Assembly (NCBI GenBank): GCA_947044405.1
Contig: CAMRHE010000321.1
Span: forward strand, 1,364,001 to 1,428,000
DNA length: 64,000 bases
Origin: Leptodactylus fallax
Lineage: Eukaryota; Chordata; Amphibia; Anura; Leptodactylidae
Direction of reading: 5' to 3'
In this document: in pieces, positions 1-10,200 of the stretch
Numbering within the stretch: the stretch's first letter is position 1
Layout: each line of letters begins with the position of its first letter
The notes under the pieces: model-generated
Told to the model about the DNA's origin: nothing
Database searches by the model: none
What the model saw: the letters and a program-made list of their open reading frames with translations, nothing else
Program-made: the position numbers and the translations under genes

Positions 1-39
1 CTATTAAGTGGGCTATCCCAGGGACAAAAAAAATTATAT

Positions 40-1395
40 ATGTGGGTATAAACTGCTGCTTGGGCACGCAGCAGGGCTCAGAAGGGAAGGAGCACTGTGG
101 GTTTTTTTAGCTTTTGGAGTACAGATTTAGAGGGACTTTCTGGTCGCCATGATATTTTTGCAGAGCCCTGGAGGTGCCAGTAAATTGGAATTCCCCAAGA
201 AGTGACCCCCATTTTATAGGGGCAATTTTAGGGTCTCTGCAAATGTGACATGGCGTCCAAAAAAACAACAATCTAAATATGCGCTCCAAAAGCACATAGC
301 GCTCCTTCACATTTGTGCCCTGCTGTGTGCCCAAATAACAGTTTATGCCCACACGTATGACACTGGTGTACCCAGGATAACGTACTTAACAATGCCATAT
401 GTGGGTATAAACTGCTGTTTGGGCACAGCCAGGCACAGAAGGGAAAGAGCGCTATTTTGGTTTTTAGAGCACAGTTTGCTTTTTGGACACCATGCCACTT
501 TTGCAGAGACCATGAATTGTCAGTAAAGTGGAATCCGCAGACATGTCACCCCATTTTGGAAACTATACCCTTCAAGGGATTTATCAAGTGGGGTAGCGAG
601 CATTATTAACCCTTAAGTGTTGCACTCTTTTAATTTCCAAAAATGAATGCGCAGCTGATAATGAAAAGTTAAAAATGAAATTTTTCTATAGATACGCCAT
701 TTCAGTGCCCGATATGTTGTGCCCAGCTTATGTCTGCACAGACACACACTCCAAAAACTGGTGATCGGGGATCCCGGGCACAACAGCTTTTGGAGCGTTC
801 ATCTCTGATACAAGCCGGGCACAACATATTACGCACAGAAATGTCGTATTCCTGGAATAATTGTCATTTTCACCTTTCATCATCAGCTGCCTATTCATTT
901 ACGGATAATAAATTATAGCAACACTTGGGGGTTAAAAATGCTCACTGTACCCCTGGATAAATTCCTTCAGGGGTGCAGTTTCCAAAATGGGGTGACATGT
1001 CAGGGGATTCCACTGTACTGGCATTTCAGCTCTGCAAAAGTGCAATGGCGTCCAAAAACCAAATAGCGCTCCTTCCCTTCTGTGCCCGGCTGTGCCCAAA
1101 CAGGAGTTTATACCCATATATCACATTAAGTACCTTATCCTGGGTACACCAGTGTCATACATGTGGGTATAAACTGCGGTTTGGGCACACAGTAGGGCAC
1201 AGAAGGGAAGGAGCGCTATGTGGCTTTTGGAGCGCAGATTCAGATGTTTGGGATCTGGATGCCATGTCATGTTTGCAGAGCCTCTAAAGTACCAGTAAAG
1301 TGGAATCCCCTAGGGAATGACCCAATTTTGAAAACTGCACCCCTCAAAGAATTTATCAAGGGGTGTAGCGAGCATTAGTATCCCAGACGTGACTG
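40..1395. repeat. Alternating inverted repeat units of about 200 bp
   Basis: A unit containing GTGGGTATAAACTGC, TTTGGGCACA and CAGAAGGGAAGGAGC appears about five times with alternating orientation: plus near 40-240, minus near 240-380, plus near 395-625, minus near 920-1135 and plus near 1155-1395. Several units meet at a shared ACCCAGGATAA / GTACTTAA junction. The 395-625 and 920-1135 copies form a large imperfect inverted repeat around a spacer centred near 770. The small open frames here are on both strands of the repeat and look non-coding. Confidence 0.75.
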
Positions 1396-2517
1396 CACAG
1401 CGGATGAGGAAAAGTGAATGAATATGTAAACTGTGCGTAGTACATTGGGAACACTAAATTCCCTACTATTTCCCCAGTAGTTCCTATTATTGGGGGGTCA
1501 CTCTGGGGGTCACTTCTGGTTTATTATCCCTCGTAAGCTCTAAATCTGGGGTGTACCCTAATATACGCTCGCACAGCTTATACATTCCCTTCCTGCCGCA
1601 GCCAGTTATGCTCTAATGATTTGGCGATTTTTGGGGTTTTTGTCTTCACATTGTACGAGTTATATTTTCTTTATTTCTATGGTGATGTAGCCATATGAGG
1701 GCTTGTTGTTTGCAGGGTCAGATGTATTTTTTAATGACATCATTTTTAGGTGCTTACAACTTATTAAATAAATTTTATTAACTCTTTCTTGGTGGATTAA
1801 AAAACAACCCCATCAATTCTGGCACTGCGTTTTATCTTTTAAATTTTTCACCATGCAGCGTAGAGCATAAGTAACATGTTATCTTTATTCTGCGGGTCGG
1901 TACGATTACGGCGATACCTCATTTATACTGTTTTTTTATGCAATACCAATTTTGCAGAACAAAAACCCATTTGGGGACATAAATCAATTTTTTTTGCATC
2001 GCCATCTTCTAAGATGCGTAGCATTTTTATTTTTCAGTTTAGAGAGTTGGTTTAGGGCTTATTTTTTGCGGTACAACCTGTGCTTTTTATTGGTACTGTT
2101 TTGGGGTATATGACTTTTTGATCACTTTTTATGGCATATTTTGTAAGGTGAGATGGCGAAAAATCGTTACTTTTGGCGGGTTTTTTTCCGGGTTTTTTTC
2201 CCCAACTTTCACCGTGTACATTAAATATGGTTTCATTTTTATTGTACAGGTTGTTACGGACGCAACGATACCAAATATGTATTGTTTTTATTAATTTTTA
2301 GGTTTATTTTTTATATAATTCATTTTATATAGGAAAAGGGAATTTTTGGGGCTTTATTCTTTTATTAATTTTTTTCACATACTTTATTATTTTTTTTTTC
2401 ACTTTTTTTTACTTTTTCTTGTGTCCCATTAGGACACCTGAGCCAGAGATGCTTTGATCTCTGGCTCAGTACTATAGACTGCAAGACACGAGCATACACG
2501 TGTCTTGAAGCCTATAC

Positions 2518-2555
2518 AGGAAGTCAGCGCTATGGAAACATAGCGCTGACTTCCT
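2518..2555. repeat. Hairpin, 17 bp perfect arms, GAAA loop
   Basis: The arm AGGAAGTCAGCGCTATG (2518-2534) is exactly complementary to 2539-2555, leaving a four-base GAAA loop. It lies in the subterminal hairpin-rich part of the TTAA element. Confidence 0.85.
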
Positions 2556-2698
2556 GAGGTCTCGGCAGGATCAACCAGGTACTGGAGGCTCCAGGCAGCC
2601 TGGGGTCACTTGGCAGACCCCGGGCTGCAGATTAGAGATATCGGCACCCCCCGATCTCGCCGCGGGGGGGTGCCGGGAGGGTCGGCAAGACAGCGGAA

Positions 2699-2742
2699 CC
2701 CCTTGGATGCCGCGGTCATGTTTGACCGCGGCATCCAAGGGG
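2699..2742. repeat. Hairpin, 20 bp perfect arms
   Basis: Bases 2699-2718 and 2723-2742 are perfect reverse complements around a four-base TGTT loop. This is the strongest of several stem-loops near the right end of the TTAA element. Confidence 0.9.
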
Positions 2743-3058
2743 TTAAAACCGCCGATCGGAAGTTATGGCCGACCGGGGGTTATGGAGCAGGGTGTTAGCT
2801 GTCAGATACAGCTAACATCCGGTTCCGATACCACCCGCTCAGATAGTGAACGGGCGGCCGGCCTCGGGCGTAGTATTACGTTCTGGTGCGCGAAGTACCT
2901 AGCGCCCAGGACGTAATAGTACGTCCAAGGTCGTTAAGGGGTTAAGAGGCTCCTCTGTCCTCCACTCATTACCTGTAGTAATGGCACCTGGTTGAAATTG
3001 TTATCAGTATAAAAGACACCTGTCCACAACCTCAAACACCCACACTCCAAACTCCACT

Positions 3059-4077
3059 ATGGTGAAGACCAAAGAGCTGTGGAAGGACACCAGAAACAAA
3101 ATTGTAGACCTGCGCCAGGCTTGGAAGACTGAATCTGCAATAGGCAAGCAGCTTGGTGTGAAGAAATCAACTGTGGGAGCAATAATTAGAAAATGGAAGA
3201 CATACAAGACCACTGATAATCTCCCTCGATCAGGGGCTCCACACAAGACCCCGTGGGGTCAAAATAATCACAAGAACAGTGAACAAAAATCCCAGAACCA
3301 CACGGGGGGATCTAGTGAATGACCTGCAGAAAGCTGGGACTAACGTAACAAAGGCTACCGTCAGTAACACACTACGCCGCCAGGGACTCAGATCCTGCAG
3401 TGCCAGATGTGTCCGCCTGCTTAAGCCAGTACATATCTGGGCCCGTCTGAAGTTTGCTAGAGAGCATTTGGATGTTCCAGAAGAGTATTGGGAGAATGTC
3501 ATATGGTCAGATGAAACCAAAGTAGAACTGTTTTGTAGAAACACAACTCGTCGTGTTTGGAGGAGAGTGAATGCTGAGTTGCATCCAAAGAACACCATAC
3601 CTACTGTGAAGCATGGTGGTGGCATCATCATGCTTTGGGGCTGTTTCTCTGCAAAGGGACCAGGATGACTGATCCGTGTACATGAAAGAATGAATGGGGC
3701 CATGTATCGTGAGATTTTGAGTGCAAACCTTCTTCTATCAGCAAGGGCATTGAAGATGAAACGTGGCTGGGTCTTTCAGCATGACAATGATCCCAAGCAC
3801 ACCTTCGGGGCAACGAAGGAGTGGCTTCGTAAGAAGCATTTCAAGGTCCTGGAGGTGGCCTAGCCAGTCTCCAGATCTCAACCCCATAGAAAACCTTTGG
3901 AGGGAGTTGAAAGTCCGTGTTGCCCAGCGACAGCCCCAAAACATCACTGCTCTAGAGGAGATCTGCATGGAGGAATGGGCCCACATACCAGCAACAGTGT
4001 GTGCCAACCTTGTGAAGACTTACAGAAAACGTTTGACCTGTGTCATTGCCAACAAAGGATATATAACAAAGTATTGA
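3059..4077 (+). pseudogene. Tc1 family I transposase, broken (copy A)
   Basis: In an intact relative this would be a cut-and-paste DDE transposase of about 340 residues. The N-terminal helix-turn-helix part ([16 protein letters not shown], then [16 protein letters not shown] sequence) is readable from the ATG at 3059, and the catalytic motifs [14 protein letters not shown] and NPIENLW can be found further on. At least three lesions separate them: a deletion of about 5 bases near 3249 compared with copies B and C, a CGA-to-TGA stop at 3666-3668, and an extra G near 3853 just before PSQSPDLNP. The frame ends with YITKY and a stop at 4075-4077. It cannot encode an active enzyme. Confidence 0.9.
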
Positions 4078-4140
4078 GATGAACTTTTGTTATTGACCAA
4101 ATACTTATTTTCCACCATAATTTGCAAATAAATTCTTTAA

Positions 4141-5380
4141 CCCCTTAACGACCCAGGGCGTAATAGTACGTCCTGAGTCGCATGACGATGTATGGAGAGC
4201 GCTCAGGAGCTGAGCGCTCTCTATACACCGCGGGTGCCGGCTGTATAATACAGCCAGGACCTGCCGCTAACAGCAGCGATCGGTGCCTGCACCGATCACG
4301 GCTGTTAACCCTTTAGATGTCGCGGTCAAACGGGACCACGGCGTCTAAATAGCGCAGCCGCCATTTTTACCTGATCGCCGCCCTCCAGAACGTCATCGGA
4401 GGGCAGCACTTGGTTGCCATGACAGCCGGGAGCCTATTGAAGGCTCCCAGGCCTGTCATTACAATAGATGCCAGAGGCATCGTGTAATAGCAGTAACAGC
4501 ATTTTGCTATTCACTGCGGTACAGTAGAATCGCAGTGAATAGTATGATCGATGAGACTCCCTAGGTTTCAAGGTCCCTAGGGAGTCTGATCATACAAGTA
4601 AAAGTAGAAAAAAAAAAGTTTTTAAAAGTATGAAAAAATTAAAAAAAACACAAAAGTTCAAATCACCCCCCTTTCCCTAGATCAGATATAAAAGTAAGCA
4701 TAAACACATTAGGTATCCCCGCGCTCCAAAATGCCCGAACTATTAAAATATTAATCCCATACGGTGAATGACGTAGCAGGGAAAAAAATCAAAATGGCCA
4801 AATAGCGTTTTTTTCAACACTTTAATTCCTATAAAAAATTGAATAAAAAGTGATTAAACCATCAGATCTTTCCCCAAATGGTATCAATAAAAACGTCATG
4901 TTGTCCCGCATAAAAAGACGCCTTACCCAGCTCCATACATGTAAATATGAAAAAGTTACAGGTGACACAATATGGCGACGCAAAATTTTTTTTTCTATTT
5001 AGCAAAGTTTTTAATTTTTTAAAAGGTATCAAAACATTACAAATACTATATAAATTTGGTATCACCGTGTTCGTACTGACCCACAGAATACAGGTAACAT
5101 GTCATTTTTACCACACGGTGAATTCTGTAAAAATTAAACCCATATGAATTTGGCGCAAATGCAGTTTTTCTCCAATTGCACCTCATTCTGAATTTTTTTC
5201 CAGCTTCCCAGTACATTGCACAGCATATTGAATAGTGACATTACAAAGTACAATTTGTTTCGCAAACAATAAGCCATCATGTGACTCTGGGAATTGAAAA
5301 ATGAAAAAGTTATGGCTCTTGGAATGTAGGGAGGGAAAAACGAAAATGCAAAAACAAAAAATGGCCCGGTCATTAAGGGG
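4141..5380. mobile_element. Complete TTAA element, non-autonomous, nested in Tc1
   Basis: The element is flanked by TTAA at 4137-4140 and 5381-5384. Its ends are CCCCTTAACGACC and GGTCATTAAGGGG, inverted repeats with one mismatch. Removing it and one TTAA joins AATTCTTTAA to AAATCAGAC, which is exactly the uninterrupted Tc1 sequence seen near 27870. The interior is GC-rich with hairpins in the first 450 bases (for example CTAGGGAGTCT and its complement near 4553-4590), then AT-rich. No transposase frame is present. Kolobok or piggyBac origin is possible; TTAA alone does not decide. Confidence 0.9.
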
Positions 5381-5639
5381 TTAAAAATCAGACAATGTGA
5401 TTTTCTGGATTTGTTTTCTCATTTTGTCTGTCATATTTGAGGTCTACCTATTATGTCAATTACAGGCCTCTCTCATCTTTTTAAGTGGGAGAACTTGCAC
5501 AATTGGTGGCTGACTAAATACTTTTTTTTCCCCACTGCATATTCCTCTCTCAAAATCTTATCAGGATAACCAGGCCTAATGAATCGTGATTAAATTAAAA
5601 TTGTCTGTTTGATCGGAACTTTGGATAATGGGGCATTAC

Positions 5640-6245
5640 AAGTACGAGAGGTATTACAGCGCCATTGGGACATTCTAACTATGGATCCTGAAATCAAGGC
5701 AGTTGTGAGAGACCACAGATCACCTTCAGGAAAGGAAGATCTTTAAAAGATCATTTAGTTCATAGCCACTTGAATGTACAAAAACCTGCATTGTGGCTAT
5801 CTCCACCAAACGGTTGCTTTAAATGCAGTGGTTGTTCTACATGTCCATTTTTATTGGTAGGACAGGAATTTTTTTCAGAAAATGTAAAAACTACTTTTGA
5901 AATAAAACATTTTATTTCATGCTGTTCAAAGGGAGTGATCTATAAGATCACCTGCCAATGTAAATTGGAATATGTTAGGAAGACAAACCGGGAGTTGAGG
6001 AAAAGAATTGGGGAACACCTTGGGTATGTACAAAATGAGCGGGATACCCCGGACATGTAAATTCCTGCCAAGGGGGGAATGTAAACTGCCTGCAATTTAC
6101 TGGCATAGATTTGGTGAAACCTCACCCAAGAGGGGGATATTGGTATACAATGACGTTGCAACATGAGGCAAAGTGGATATTCAAGTTAAAAACTGAGATC
6201 CCAGATGGGCTTAATGAGCGGCTAAATTTTTGCTGCTTCATTTGA
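5640..6245 (+). pseudogene. Penelope-like RT C-terminus with GIY-YIG endonuclease, decayed
   Basis: The longest readable piece (5770-6060, 96 codons) has a cysteine cluster CFKCSGCSTC followed by GVIYKITCQC, LEYVRKTNREL and RKRIGEHLG. This is the layout of the GIY-YIG endonuclease that follows the RT domain in Penelope-like elements; the usual second tyrosine-glycine core reads YVR here. Upstream, HWDILTMDPEIK near 5660-5700 continues the family in another frame, with a shift near 5740. Downstream, WIFKLKTEIPDGLNERLNF (about 6176-6230) is the family's C-terminal block; the stop at 6058 separates it from the endonuclease frame. The enzyme would nick target DNA for reverse transcription, but this copy is dead. 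Confidence 0.75.
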
Positions 6246-6298
6246 TTGTCCTTTGTTGTTTTGTTTCCCCCCCCCCCCTCTTTCTCCCCCCAAAAATA

Positions 6299-7949
6299 CA
6301 GTCATATGAAAAAGTTTGGGCACCCCTATTAATCTTAATCATTTTTAGTTCTAAATATTTGGGTGTTTGCAACAGCCATTTCAATTTGATATATCTAATA
6401 ACTGATGGACACAGTAATATTTCAGGATTGAAATAAGGTTTATTGTACTAACAGAAAATGTGCAATATGCATTAAACCAAAATTTGACCGGTGCAAAAAT
6501 TTGGGTACCCTTATCATTTTATTGATTTGAATACTCCTAACTACTTTTTACTGACTTACTGAAGCACAAAATTGGTTTTGTAACCTCACTGAGCTTTGAA
6601 CTTCATAGCCAGGTGTATCCAATCATGAGAAAAGGTATTTAAGGTGGCCAATTGCAAGTTGTTCTCCTATTTGAATCTCCTCTGAAGAGTGGCATCATGG
6701 GCTCCTCAAAACAACTCTCAAATGATCTGAAAACAAAGATTGTTCAACATAGTTGTTCAGGGGAAGGATACAAAAAGTTGTCTCAGAGATTTAACCTGTC
6801 AGTTTCCACTGTGAGGAACATAGTAAGGAAATGGAAGACCACAGGGACAGTTCTTGTTAAACCCAGAAGTGGCAGGCCAAGAAAAATATCAGAAAGGCAG
6901 AGAAGAAGAATGGTGAGAACAGTCAAGGACAATCCACAGACCACCTCCAAAGAGCTGCAGCATCATCTTGCTGCAGATGGTGTCACTGTGCATCGGTCAA
7001 CAATACAGCACACTTTGCACAAGGAGAAGCTGTATGGGAGAGTGATGCGAAAGAAGCCGTTTCTGAAAGCACGCCACAAACAGAGTCGCCTGAGGTATGC
7101 AAAAGCACATTTGGACAAGCCAGCTTCATTTTGGAAGAAGGTCCTGTGGACTGATGAAACAAAGATTGAGTTGTTTGGTCATACAAAAAGGCGTTATGCA
7201 TGGCGTCAAAAAAAAACATAGCATTCCAAGAAAAACACTTGCTACCCACTGTAAAATTTGGTGGAGGTTCCATCATGCTTTGGGGCTGTGTGGCCAATGC
7301 CGGCACCGGGAATCTTGTTAAAGTTGAGGGTCGCATGGATTCAACTCAGTATCAGCAGATTCTTGAGAATAATGTACAAGAATCAGTGACGAATTTGAAG
7401 TTACGCCGGGGATGGATATTTCAGCAAGACAATGATCCAAAACACAGCTCCAAATCTACTCAGGCATTCATGCAGAGGAACAATTACAATGTTCTGGAAT
7501 GGCCATCCCAGTCCCCAGACCTGAATATCATTGAACATCTGTGGGATAATTTGAAGCGGGCTGTCCATGCTCGGCGACCATCAAACTTAACTGAACTGGA
7601 ATTGTTTTGTAAAGAGGAATGGTCAAAAATACCTTCATCCAGGATCCAGGAACTGATTAAAAGCTACAGGAAGCGACTAGAGGCTGTTATTTTTGCAAAA
7701 GGAGGATCTACTAAATATTAATGTCACTTTTCTGTTGAGGTGCCCATACTTATGCACCGGTCAAATTTTGGTTTAATGCATATTGCACATTTTCTGTTAG
7801 CACAATAAACCTCATTTCAATCCTGAAATATTACTGTGTCCATCAGTTATTAGATATATCAAATTGAAATGGCTGTTGCAAACACCCAAATATTTAGAAC
7901 TAAAAATGATTACGATTAATAGGGGTGCCCAAACTTTTTCATATGACTG
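6299..7949 (+). mobile_element. Tc1 family II, copy 1, complete ends
   Basis: The element starts CAGTCATATGAAAAAG and ends with its complement CATATGACTG, flanked by TA at 6297-6298 and 7950-7951. The terminal inverted repeats are long, about 210 bases, and contain two related direct repeats each (AAGTTTGGGCACCCC at the tip and a TTTGGGTACCC copy inside), the IR/DR arrangement of Sleeping Beauty-like elements. It is nearly identical to the copy at 13262-14913, which lies in the opposite orientation. Confidence 0.95.
6697..7721 (+). pseudogene. Tc1 family II transposase, single 2-base frameshift
   Basis: The start at MGSSKQLSNDLK gives an N-terminal paired-like DNA-binding region with SGRPRKIS, then the catalytic residues of a DD34E domain. 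The only disabling lesion I can find is in an A-run: nine A at 7208-7216 against seven in the intact copy at 13490-14512. The shift gives a stop at 7219-7221, between the first aspartate (WTDET) and the second (QQDNDPKH). The rest of the protein continues to FAKGGSTKY at 7721 with the same residues as the intact copy. Against that copy the upstream part differs at three residues (A/T, T/I and H/D near the LAADGVTVHRSTIQH segment). The upstream ATG at 6652 is possible but family length favours 6697. Confidence 0.95.
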
Positions 7950-8299
7950 TATTTGTATGGGTGTCTCCTTTAAAGGGTGCTGCATTTTAAAAAGCACAGA
8001 GTAAAACTAAAAGGCTCTTTATCTTCCTTTCATATATAAAGAAAAATTATATGCCTTATGAACTTTGTCAGCTCTCTGATTTCGAACTTAGTGGGATATT
8101 TTGTTTTGGTACTTATGTCTCCTTACATTGCTTGTTAGGTATGTTTTGAATTTAAAAAAATCCTTTTTTGGGGGGGGCTGTTATTATTCTGATAAAATTG
8201 AGCTTTTAATGTTCTGGAGCTTATTGATCTGGATGGTAGGCTGATCGGGCCTCTTCAGGTGACTGTGTTGTAATATCGCTAAGCTTCTTGTTACCTAGC

Positions 8300-8785
8300 A
8301 ACCAGACTGCTGCCGGGAGACTATAGGACGCGTTAATTCTATGGGATTTAGGTATGTGTTAGTGCTTGGAGGAGGTAAATGAATAATCCTCCAGGCCGAC
8401 GCACATATGAGAGGTGTGGCCAAGAGATCACCCCGTTGCGCATTCTCGGCTCTAATGTATTACGATTGGTCCGAGACTTGAAGCATGTGCGCATGCGTGA
8501 TATCTCTATTTCGCACGTGCGCATTGCGATGAAATGGATGGTTTGGCTTCAGTATAATAGAGATGACGTGGTCCCGCCAGTGACGTCATCAGTGTGCGCC
8601 GGTTCGGCGCGAATCTTGAACATCATCCACGTTAGTTTGGGCACACCTGAGGTAGGGTGTGGAGCCCTTCACTATTTAACAAGTCTTAAGATACAGGGAT
8701 CTTTCTACCATTGTCACTACATGGAGTCAGATAGCTCTTTTCCTCCATTGTTGACCAAGAATATTGGAGTTTATGAGTAGTCTAG
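8300..8785 (+). promoter_or_regulatory. CpG-rich Penelope LTR-like region, possible promoter
   Basis: This stretch is unusually rich in CpG for the window and holds GCGCATGCG (8490-8498), CACGTGCGCATTGCG (8513-8527) and the CRE-like palindrome TGACGTCATC (8581-8590), followed by CTATTTAAC at 8672. It directly precedes the hammerhead motif, where Penelope-like elements place their regulatory repeat. The 133-codon open frame across it (8379-8780) has no recognisable domain and is probably chance. Promoter activity is inferred only. Confidence 0.4.
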
Positions 8786-8787
8786 AA

Positions 8788-8836
8788 AGTCCCCTGATGA
8801 TTGGTGCATAACTGTACCAGGAAACGCGTAGGAACT
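8788..8836 (+). ncRNA. Hammerhead ribozyme motif, Penelope type
   Basis: The conserved core CTGATGA is at 8794-8800 and GAAAC at 8821-8825. Between them TTGGT (8801-8805) pairs with ACCAG (8816-8820) around a ten-base loop, forming stem II. ACGCGT (8824-8829) forms the very short, self-complementary stem III typical of the minimal hammerheads of Penelope-like elements. AGTCCC (8788-8793) and GGAACT (8831-8836) can form stem I with one C-A mismatch. The predicted cleavage is after the GUA at 8828-8830. The core is intact, so in vitro cleavage is plausible, but the element around it is dead. Confidence 0.7.
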
Positions 8837-9435
8837 AGGGATAACTAGGGTCAAATTAGGGTTCAGCTTGGTACTGCCCTTGTCAGGGCGGAAGTCATTT
8901 TGGGTGTAAGGGTAAGTGTTTTAGGGGGAGGAATAGGGACTGTGGTTTTTCCTCCTGTGATGCGCCCTCATCTTTCTACTACTCCTGTCTTCAGATGTTG
9001 GTAAGATCGTTTCATTATATATCTGTGTAGCTGCCATAATACAATACTCTCTATGATAGTGATTTTATGTGTATCTGCTTTAACATGATACTCTATAGAG
9101 TGGCAAATTTATGATGGTTGATTCAGACTTAGGGGCCTTTATATTTTAAACTTATTATTGAATGTTAAGTTTTATTATTGTTTGCATCAGTGCTTTCTAT
9201 TTAGGGTCTGAGGGATGCCAGCACTCAGAGAAGGGACCCAGAGCAGGCAGGAGGTAGCCAGGTGTACATGGCTCAGAGCCTGAGCCTTAGAAGTGTCTCC
9301 AGTCAGGCTGGAGAGGAAGAGGGTATCAGTGGACTGGGAATATGGTCAGGGACCAGCACAGGTACTGGCGGGGTGAGGCCACCAAGGTGCCTGCAGAAGG
9401 TGATCTTAGTATCGTCCTTCCTCCCGACACGCTCT

Positions 9436-10200
9436 AAAAAGGGGAGTTGTGATGAATAGACCCTCAGTTATATATCTTTCTTGGAAATGTATTTTTACTT
9501 GCTCATATCAATCCTAACTACTTTTAGGAATGCCATGTTTAAGTTGTGTTTACATTGGTGGTCACTTTGCTTCAGTGGTGTTATGTGCATACCATGGGGG
9601 ATGGCCTCTCTAGCCAGCCAGGTTTATTACCCCCTGGACAGCAGATGCCATGGGGGAGGGAGGGCTAGTGACCGGCAGCTCCAACCCCAGACACACATTT
9701 CTCCCAGCACCTAGGAAGGCATCCATCTCTCTGAGGGTTATGCAAAGGAGGGAGAAGGGGGATGGCCTGAGGGAAAGGTGTGGCTGGACACTGGGTTTAT
9801 ACTGCAAGGAGAGGAGAGGTCCTTTGTCTTTGAGTCTGGACAGCATGTAGGAGAGACATGATCTGTAACTTGCTTAAGGAAGCGCCCTAGGCCCAAGAAC
9901 CTGTTGCAGCTTAGAGAAACGGACTACAAACTTGTGCCGGTATTTTTCCATCTATTTCCCTTTTTATTTGATGTGCTGTATTTTACTTTTATCCGTATTT
10001 TGCTTGGTAATTGATATATATTTCTGTATATCTTAATGCTTAGTACCAACCCACTTGGGTTAATAAATATATAAAATTTAAAAAGCTTGTTCTATATAAT
10101 CCTTTGAATCCGGTCCGCTCACGGTGTGTGAGTGGGAGGTTAAGAAAGAAGGTTGATCGCTGGTGTGCCAGGAGCATGGCAAGGCGAGATCCTTCACACA
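9436..10200 (+). mobile_element. 3' LTR with polypurine tract (retroelement remnant)
   Basis: A polypurine tract AAAAAGGGGAG (9436-9446) immediately precedes TGTGATGAATAG at 9448. The block ends CCTTCACACA at 10200, so it has the TG...CA form of an LTR of about 753 bases. A polyadenylation-type AATAAA lies at 10061-10066 in TTAATAAATATATAAA. The short stretch upstream (about 9190-9435) would be the last internal sequence; it holds no recognisable protein. Gypsy-type or endogenous retrovirus origin cannot be told apart here. I see no matching target duplication, as expected if only one end is present. Confidence 0.6.

Larger units (their letters stand above)
1..2941. mobile_element. Right part of a long TTAA-flanked DNA element (left end outside window)
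   Basis: The right end reads GGTCGTTAAGGGG followed by TTAA (2942-2945). Its reverse complement matches the left end of the complete element at 4141, so both belong to one family. The junction falls at the TTAA of a family I Tc1: the uninterrupted copy at 18320-18340 reads TTTAAGAGGCTCC at the same place. No transposase frame is visible, so this looks like a non-autonomous or internally replaced element of Kolobok or piggyBac type; the TTAA target fits both. The interior holds an alternating inverted-repeat block (40-1395), an AT-rich stretch (1400-2420) and a chain of GC-rich hairpins (2425-2760). Confidence 0.7.
2946..5537 (+). mobile_element. Tc1 family I, copy A, interrupted by two TTAA elements
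   Basis: The sequence matches the two other family I copies (18083-19615 and 26477-28037) from the TTAA junction at 2942-2945 to the terminal CCCACTG at 5531-5537. The left terminal repeat is missing because a TTAA element occupies that site and extends beyond the window start. The right terminal region is split at a second TTAA by the element at 4141-5380. The right flank reads CA instead of the expected TA, probably a later mutation. Confidence 0.85.
5538..9120 (+). mobile_element. Penelope-like element remnant (split by a Tc1)
   Basis: A decayed GIY-YIG endonuclease frame (5640-6245) is followed, after the Tc1 at 6299-7949, by a CpG-rich stretch with GCGCATGCG and TGACGTCATC (8300-8620) and a hammerhead-type motif (8788-8836). 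This order matches Penelope-like elements, whose LTR-like ends are known to carry hammerhead ribozymes. The RT domain would lie upstream and is not in the window, so either the family I Tc1 inserted into this element or the copy is truncated. The 3' boundary near 9120 is a guess. Confidence 0.65.

Noticed and set aside
8379..8780. 133-codon open frame as a gene
   Set aside because: No recognisable domain, and it overlaps the CpG-rich LTR-like region that leads into the hammerhead motif.
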